Of a stretch of 56,458 nt of DNA, positions 52,438 through 56,458 are shown piece by piece; position 1 is the first letter of the stretch, and each line of letters starts with the position of its first letter. The position numbers and the translations under genes are program-made. The DNA is from an uncultured Treponema sp. (GTDB lineage: Bacteria > Spirochaetota > Spirochaetia > Treponematales > Treponemataceae): contig CALINC010000103.1 of assembly GCA_938045195.1 (NCBI GenBank), positions 1 to 56,458 on the forward strand. Reading direction: 5' to 3'. Below the pieces are notes generated by a model. It had not been told where the DNA came from, searched no databases, and was given only the letters and a program-made list of their open reading frames with translations.

Positions 52438-53013
52438 TTATAATTTGCCGGAACAACCCCTAAAAAATAAAAATACGAAAACTACAAGTATTATTAGTCC
52501 TATGAGCCCTATTATAAATGATGTCAGTTTATTGACTCCTCCGGCATTTTTCAAGGTTTCAATCTTTGTTTCTTCTGTTAGATTTCTTTCTTTAAAAGTC
52601 CTTACTATCTTACTGTATTTCTTATACAATAAAAATGGATTTATCATTCCACTTGCTATCCAATATGCTAAGGTTAATGGAAAAAATACTCCTGTAAAGA
52701 CTGCCTCAACAACAAACGATATTAATGCTTCTATATAAAGCCGTCTATGCAACAGATGTAACCAATTAAATAAAAAGCCTGACCATGACCAATGAAATGC
52801 AAATTGATCTGTTCCATTAATATTATATTTTACAAAAGCTTTCTTATAAAATCGGCATGCGTCTGCGTCCGTTTTCTCATCGCCATTTTCTCCTAATATA
52901 AAAGCTTCTATGTATTTTGAATTCAATAACTCCGATTCTTTTGTATTATCTCCTTCTTTATTTGTGCCTTTGCCGATGCGAAGCATAAGGCAAAGTTGAT
53001 GTGAAAGTTGCAT
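52438..53013 (-). CDS. DUF2628-like membrane protein
   Basis: A 191-residue protein with hydrophobic helices in the C-terminal two thirds and YKKAFVKYN, FHWSWSGFLFNWLHLLHRRLY in the middle, as in DUF2628 proteins. The first 20 or so residues come from the attC-like hairpin region, so the true start is probably later or the N-terminus was replaced when the cassette formed. The function of the family is unknown. It is a stand-alone cassette. Confidence 0.6.
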   Translation of the reverse strand: MQLSHQLCLMLRIGKGTNKEGDNTKESELLNSKYIEAFILGENGDEKTDADACRFYKKAFVKYNINGTDQFAFHWSWSGFLFNWLHLLHRRLYIEALISFVVEAVFTGVFFPLTLAYWIASGMINPFLLYKKYSKIVRTFKERNLTEETKIETLKNAGGVNKLTSFIIGLIGLIILVVFVFLFFRGCSGKL

Positions 53014-53093
53014 TAAAAGGGAGCTGCTCTAGCAGCGACCGCCCAAGCAACTTTCGTGACAAAACAAATGTCAGGTTGAAGCGGGTGTTAGGT
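52975..53093 (-). repeat. Partial attC-like site with extra hairpins
   Basis: On the minus strand ACCTAAC (53093-53087) and CAACCTGACATTTG are normal, but no GTTRRRY box or matching right arm was found. Instead there is a hairpin with arms 53003-53011 and 53047-53055, an inner GCTGCT/AGCAGC pair, and a second hairpin near 52975. The right half may be lost or divergent. Confidence 0.55.
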
Positions 53094-53098
53094 TATAT

Positions 53099-53920
53099 TT
53101 ATTTTATTTTCAACAGTACATCTTCAATATTTTTATTAAATTCTTGTTGCAATTCTTCCTCAGTATTGCATTTTGCTAAAATTTCTTTATCCAATTCAAA
53201 ACAATCCCAAGTATCACCTGAGATATATTTAGCAATAGAATAATATTTTTCAGCATACAGAGATAAACCTATAAATAAGTCATACTCCGGTGCTCCTTTT
53301 TTCTTAAAATAATATCCAATACCATATTTATTATCATCGGGAGTTTTTTTATATTCATATTTTGTCACATTTGCATCAAGAAATTTTCTGCAAATCTCCA
53401 ATAATTTTTCTTTCATTTCATAAACGGCAATAATTGTATCGGGAGAATATAACATAGCTACCTCATGCGGTGTAAATAATAAAGTATGAATGTCTTCACA
53501 CATATATTCACGAATTAAATCAAAACGAGCAAAATCTGTTGTCGCTCCTTTTTTATCTATAATTTCAAACAAATCTTCCCAAAATAGAATTTTATCTTTT
53601 GGAATAGGAATTTCGGTAAGAGAATAGTAATTTTTACGAATTAAGTATGCGTCTCTTGTATTTTGTTCAAGTTCCGAAATTGTTAACCCAGAATTATTAG
53701 TCTTTACTTCATATCGCAGAGTTTTTGCATCTTTTGTTACTATTGTAAAATCTGGAACAGTTTCTTTCAGATTATCCTGTGCTTTTACTTCTGCAATATC
53801 TGACAATTGTAGATTAAATGGTTTTAGCAAAAAATCAAATACAATTTCTTTTTTCCATAATGCTTCATTATAAAAAAAACTTGTTATTGCTTGTGTAGCA
53901 AGATTTTCATATATATTCAA
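53099..53920 (-). CDS. Possible PD-(D/E)xK nuclease-fold protein
   Basis: A 273-residue soluble protein. VPDFTIVTKDAKTLRYEVKTN near residues 54-75 has the Pro-Asp, then Glu-x-Lys of the restriction-nuclease fold, with preceding helix and a strand pair as expected. The rest is helical, without a known family. A catalytic role in defence or DNA repair is a guess. It sits alone in a cassette, six bases from the attC-like box. Start ATG at 53920, no strong ribosome site. Confidence 0.5.
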   Translation of the reverse strand: MNIYENLATQAITSFFYNEALWKKEIVFDFLLKPFNLQLSDIAEVKAQDNLKETVPDFTIVTKDAKTLRYEVKTNNSGLTISELEQNTRDAYLIRKNYYSLTEIPIPKDKILFWEDLFEIIDKKGATTDFARFDLIREYMCEDIHTLLFTPHEVAMLYSPDTIIAVYEMKEKLLEICRKFLDANVTKYEYKKTPDDNKYGIGYYFKKKGAPEYDLFIGLSLYAEKYYSIAKYISGDTWDCFELDKEILAKCNTEEELQQEFNKNIEDVLLKIK

Positions 53921-53970
53921 AATAAATGTCTTCCTTTTAATTTCAATTTTACTACTCTAGTGGCGTATGA

Positions 53971-54002
53971 ACCTAACAGGAATGATAAGATTCTTGTTAG
54001 GC
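53971..54002 (-). repeat. Minimal attC-like palindrome (32 bases)
   Basis: GCCTAAC and GTTAGGT boxes on the minus strand (54002-53996 and 53977-53971) enclose only 18 bases that pair with two mismatches. It lies just after the zinc-motif gene stop, at the place of an attC, but lacks the inner L boxes. Confidence 0.55.
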
Positions 54003-54012
54003 TGACTTCATA

Positions 54013-54240
54013 TCATAATGCAGGATGATGTTTTTTTGTCGGACTTTTTGAACAAGAACCGCTTGTTAATGAAGATATGCTTGAATATTGCATTCCACAA
54101 TATTTACAAGTATATTTTGGTTTTTCGCTTCCTTCGTATAATGAGTGTCTTCTTGTTGGACTTCTTGAACAAGAACCAGATGTTAATGAAGAAACAGAAG
54201 AATACTTCATCCCACAGTATTCACAGTAAAAACTTGCCAT
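54013..54240 (-). CDS. Small protein with two tandem zinc-finger-like repeats
   Basis: A 75-residue protein built of two near-identical units of about 30 residues: Tyr/Phe-x-Cys-x-Tyr-Cys-Gly-Met, then SSLTSGSCS, Pro-Thr and a closing His. The Cys-x2-Cys, third Cys and His could hold one zinc each. Similar CxYCG...SLT.GSC modules occur in small bacterial proteins of unknown role. AGGAGG lies upstream. It is a single-gene cassette. Confidence 0.6.
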   Translation of the reverse strand: MASFYCEYCGMKYSSVSSLTSGSCSRSPTRRHSLYEGSEKPKYTCKYCGMQYSSISSLTSGSCSKSPTKKHHPAL

Positions 54241-54336
54241 AAAATCCTCCTATGATTTTACAAATTTACTTTTCAGTCGAAGTAAATATTATAGGTCGGT
54301 TCCGCACAAGTCTTTCCGCAAGCGGTTAGCTTGTCA

Positions 54337-54401
54337 ACCTAACTGCCGCTTAACCTGCAACAAGGCTTGTCCGCAATGTCAGGTTGAAGCATTTGTTCTA
54401 C
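54337..54401 (-). repeat. attC site with altered left box
   Basis: On the minus strand it starts with GTAGAAC (54401-54395), which departs from RYYYAAC, and ends with GTTAGGT (54343-54337). GCTTCAACCTG pairs with CAGGTTAAGC, leaving one extra C. Length 65. It follows the AbiTii-like gene stop by eight bases. Confidence 0.85.
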
Positions 54402-54409
54402 GTCTTCCA

Positions 54410-55327
54410 TTAAAATTGAATTATTTCACCAATTAGTAAATATGTATTTAAGAATAATGCTTTCGCTTCATTTGGAGTAACATCGTTATGGACAGCACTT
54501 GAAACCCTATCATAGAGATTACTTAAGTTTTGCCTTATTTTTTTTCGTATAGAATCACTATCTGTTTTAGTGTGAACATATACATTAATACGATTTTGAA
54601 CTTTATCATTTGTTAATGACAATTTATTCCCATTAATTTCAAACACATCTTCTGATGCTGGAAATATCTTATTAGCGAATGCATCAATAATTCTTCTGCA
54701 TGTAAGTAATGCTTGGCTTATAGATTCTGGATCATTTTCTGATAGGCGATTTATAACAGATGGAATTTTATCTAGAATATCACCGCATTCTTCTGTTAAT
54801 TTAAGATCGATGGTTTCCTTATATGTTTCAAAAATGCTCTCTGCTTGGATATCGAATAATTTTGCATAATAAAAGTCTGATACATAAGAATGAAGAAGTG
54901 AAAGAACTCTACTTCGAATACCACTAAATTTCGATATATTTGCACTTGTATTAGACATGGCTTGATTTGCACTACTAACAGCGAAAGCAGCATAATCACC
55001 ACTAATGTTTGGTGTCCTCATGCTTTGTAGCTTTAGTTTTTCAGAATTAATATATGATTCAATTTCTGCCAAAGGAGACCAATAGCCTTTATGTTCGTCT
55101 TTATTTATCCATCTTCCAGTTTTTCCCATGTATTTAATAGCTATTTCATCTGAACCACTATATCCACGAAGTTCAAAGCGTAACCATTTCTGAATTTCCT
55201 CAGGTCCTTCGAATCTAGCTAACCTCGTGGTTTTTAACAATAAACATTCAGCTGTTTGCCGGTTTAGTTCAATATCATCAAGAAGCTCTTTTGTAAGTTC
55301 AACTAGGTGTTCGTTTTTTGTGTTCAT
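54410..55327 (-). CDS. AbiTii-like abortive infection protein
   Basis: A 305-residue protein starting with the ATG at 55327, with GGAGG five bases before. Its N-terminus LVELTKELLDDIELNRQTAECLLLKTTRLARFEGPEEIQKWLRFELRGYSG matches the AbiTii domain (helices ending in KxLA..L...E...W...EL.GY). The C-terminal half is helical with DRVSSAVHNDVTPNEAKALFLNTY, a HEPN-like or TIR-associated pattern of AbiTii proteins. The domain is linked to phage defence in some bacteria; activity here is untested. An earlier ATG at 55366 lies in the upstream hairpin and is rejected. Confidence 0.65.
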   Translation of the reverse strand: MNTKNEHLVELTKELLDDIELNRQTAECLLLKTTRLARFEGPEEIQKWLRFELRGYSGSDEIAIKYMGKTGRWINKDEHKGYWSPLAEIESYINSEKLKLQSMRTPNISGDYAAFAVSSANQAMSNTSANISKFSGIRSRVLSLLHSYVSDFYYAKLFDIQAESIFETYKETIDLKLTEECGDILDKIPSVINRLSENDPESISQALLTCRRIIDAFANKIFPASEDVFEINGNKLSLTNDKVQNRINVYVHTKTDSDSIRKKIRQNLSNLYDRVSSAVHNDVTPNEAKALFLNTYLLIGEIIQF

Positions 55328-55351
55328 TATTTCCTCCGCGCGAAAGCGCCC

Positions 55352-55380
55352 GTTGAACGGACGCAAAGCGTCCGTTCAAC
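55352..55380. repeat. GC-rich hairpin shared with 6719-6747
   Basis: Perfect 13-bp arms (55352-55364, 55368-55380) with AAA loop. One arm ends in the attC right box. After it, on the minus strand, a GCGC hairpin is followed by GGAGG, so the element supplies the ribosome site of the AbiTii-like gene. Confidence 0.8.
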
Positions 55381-55439
55381 ATTCGCTTAACCTGCATTTG
55401 CGGCTCGTCCGCAATGCCAGGTTGAAGCGGGTGTTAGAC
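55374..55439 (-). repeat. attC site
   Basis: On the minus strand GTCTAAC (55439-55433) to GTTGAAC (55380-55374). CGCTTCAACCTG pairs with CAGGTTAAGCG with one extra C unpaired, and GCGG with CCGC. It lies six bases after the GNAT gene stop. Confidence 0.92.
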
Positions 55440-55444
55440 GCTAT

Positions 55445-55999
55445 CTATAAATTTATATTCATTAAATCAAAAAACATAAGCTGAGTAGGACATTCTTCTT
55501 TCTTTATAAGAAATTCAAACCCATTTTTTTCATAAAAAGGAACTGCATCATTATATGCATCAACTGTTATAAACCGGCAACCACTTTTATTATCTTCCAA
55601 AAAATAAAATTTTATAAAGTCAACCACATTTGTTCCAATACCATTACCATGTAAGTTCTTTGAAACACCAAATCTACCAATTTTTACTGCAGGATAACTT
55701 CTCAAATACTTCTCTTTATTGAAATTTTTTCTCTTGAATTTATTGAACTGATTATTTGAAATGAAATCAGCTACAGCAATTTTGTCATTAGAAAGCGTAA
55801 AATAAGCAAGTATTTTATCTATTTTGTTTTTTTCTGTAACAATATACGGTATTGCAATTAACTGAAGCTTATATAATTCTGCCTCATTTTTTATAAAATC
55901 ATTTAAATCATTATTACCACAATTAAAATCATCGGTTGGAACATCATTATTAAATTTTTGAATATCATATTTATCAAAAAAAGAATATTCTATAATCAC
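55445..55999 (-). CDS. GNAT acetyltransferase, possible toxin
   Basis: A 184-residue GNAT-fold enzyme with the acetyl-CoA loop VSKNLHGNGIGTNVVDFI near residue 117 and DAYNDAVPFYEKNGF, the usual C-terminal motif. Proteins of this size with a small partner gene upstream act as toxins that acetylate aminoacyl-tRNA (TacT/AtaT-like). Start overlaps the partner's stop by four bases (ATGA). The cassette carries an operator-like palindrome. The substrate is not shown by sequence. Confidence 0.75.
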   Translation of the reverse strand: MIIEYSFFDKYDIQKFNNDVPTDDFNCGNNDLNDFIKNEAELYKLQLIAIPYIVTEKNKIDKILAYFTLSNDKIAVADFISNNQFNKFKRKNFNKEKYLRSYPAVKIGRFGVSKNLHGNGIGTNVVDFIKFYFLEDNKSGCRFITVDAYNDAVPFYEKNGFEFLIKKEECPTQLMFFDLMNINL

Positions 56000-56202
56000 T
56001 TTTCAACACCAATGCTTACTGCCATTCGAGCTTTTCTAGCGGTTTCCCCACGCTCAAGACTTGCTAAAACAGCTTTGTAATGAGAATACATCATTTTATA
56101 CTTTTCAGGAGTAATAGTGCATTTTGCATTTTGCATTTTTTCTTCAAAAATCTTACCATCTTCACCAAATAAAATGGGTGTTTCTCTAATCGGTTTTGCC
56201 AT
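55996..56202 (-). CDS. Small partner protein, possible antitoxin of GNAT
   Basis: A 68-residue basic-acidic protein (MAKPIRETPILFGEDGKIFEE at the start; helical YKMMYSHYKAVLASLERG near the end). It lacks the usual ribbon-helix-helix pattern of TacA-type antitoxins but has the size and position of one. AGGAGG lies six bases before its ATG. Stop overlaps the GNAT start by four bases. Family not firmly recognised. Confidence 0.55.
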   Translation of the reverse strand: MAKPIRETPILFGEDGKIFEEKMQNAKCTITPEKYKMMYSHYKAVLASLERGETARKARMAVSIGVEK

Positions 56203-56218
56203 ATCACAACCTCCTATT

Positions 56219-56234
56219 TATACTATATAGTATA
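56219..56234. promoter_or_regulatory. Operator-like palindrome before GNAT pair
   Basis: TATACTATATAGTATA, a perfect 16-bp palindrome, with a further half-copy (TATAGTATA) 4 bases on. It overlaps a TATAAT-like -10 on the minus strand. This fits autorepression by a toxin-antitoxin complex. Confidence 0.5.
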
Positions 56235-56458
56235 TTATAGTATATGTTTATAAAAATTTCTACTGGTATTGCCAATAAATAATTACGCTATATTAAACTA
56301 AATTGTATATAAATAAGAAAATATTCAATTTTATCAACAAAAGTTTAGTAGGAATGATAATAAAACATAACTTTATTCAAAAAATTAAGTTATTAATTTG
56401 CTCTTTAAGCTTTAATTTATAAAAATACATACTATTTTCAAAGTTACAGTTTATCGTG
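56235..56458. other. AT-rich end region, no gene seen
   Basis: No reading frame of note, no attC box and no hairpin was seen to the end of the window. The previous cassette's attC, if any, lies beyond. Confidence 0.4.

Noticed and set aside
51052..56202. CRISPR-like repeats in the right-hand array
   Set aside because: The repeated units are dyad-symmetric, degenerate and follow gene stops, as attC sites do; there are no uniform short spacers and no cas genes.

Overview
The window looks like the chromosome of a host-associated spirochaete of the Treponema denticola type. It is AT-rich and has spirochaete-style lipoproteins, glycine reductase subunits (grdC, grdD), an ornithine cyclodeaminase and peptide-binding lipoproteins. 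It also carries integron-type attC sites, which are known from T. denticola. The species call is inference from gene content only.

Layout. (1) 1-5.1 kb: ordinary genes (glutaredoxin, LysM/M23 peptidase, ornithine cyclodeaminase, OppA-like lipoprotein). (2) 5.2-6.9 kb: a short plus-strand integron cassette tract with an exported protein, a Phd/RelE-type toxin-antitoxin pair, attC sites and GC-rich hairpins. (3) 6.85-12.5 kb, minus strand: an undescribed-looking RiPP-type locus. A promoter and a strong ribosome site precede a small candidate precursor peptide, followed by a tandem CPBP membrane protease, unknown small genes, YcaO-like proteins and an ABC exporter. Several genes are broken: an in-frame UAG, an in-frame UAA, a frameshift, an internal deletion and a 3' truncation at an attC-like scar. 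(4) 12.5-38.3 kb: mostly minus-strand core genes, including tilS, a ttcA-like gene, grdC/grdD, hutI, a sigma-54-type activator, an rpe/TPR operon, comF, dut, dusB, tatD and small metal-binding proteins, plus two candidate small RNAs. (5) 38.4-45.2 kb: an origin-proximal neighbourhood with two parS palindromes, recF, dnaN, DnaA-box-like sequences and a frameshifted methyltransferase. Genes to the left of about 45 kb are mainly on the minus strand and those just to the right are on the plus strand, as expected for forks leaving this point. (6) 45.2-49.0 kb, plus strand: a chemoreceptor-like protein, cobJ, cobK and an ABC ATPase. (7) 49.0-51.05 kb, minus strand: ABC transporter remnants and membrane paralogues, the last cut at an attC. 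(8) 51.05 kb to the end: a minus-strand cassette array with attC sites between PIN toxin, DUF3784, DUF2628, nuclease-like, zinc-motif, AbiTii-like and GNAT toxin-antitoxin-like genes, so it reads as a stress and defence gene store.

How it fits together. The two cassette tracts face each other across about 44 kb that contains the presumed origin. Homologous GC-rich attC-derived sequences sit at both inner edges, and each abuts a truncated transporter gene. This suggests attC-linked rearrangement beside the RiPP locus. The frequency of single-base lesions (methyltransferase, PIN antitoxin, YcaO region) means sequencing error has to be excluded before each is called a pseudogene.
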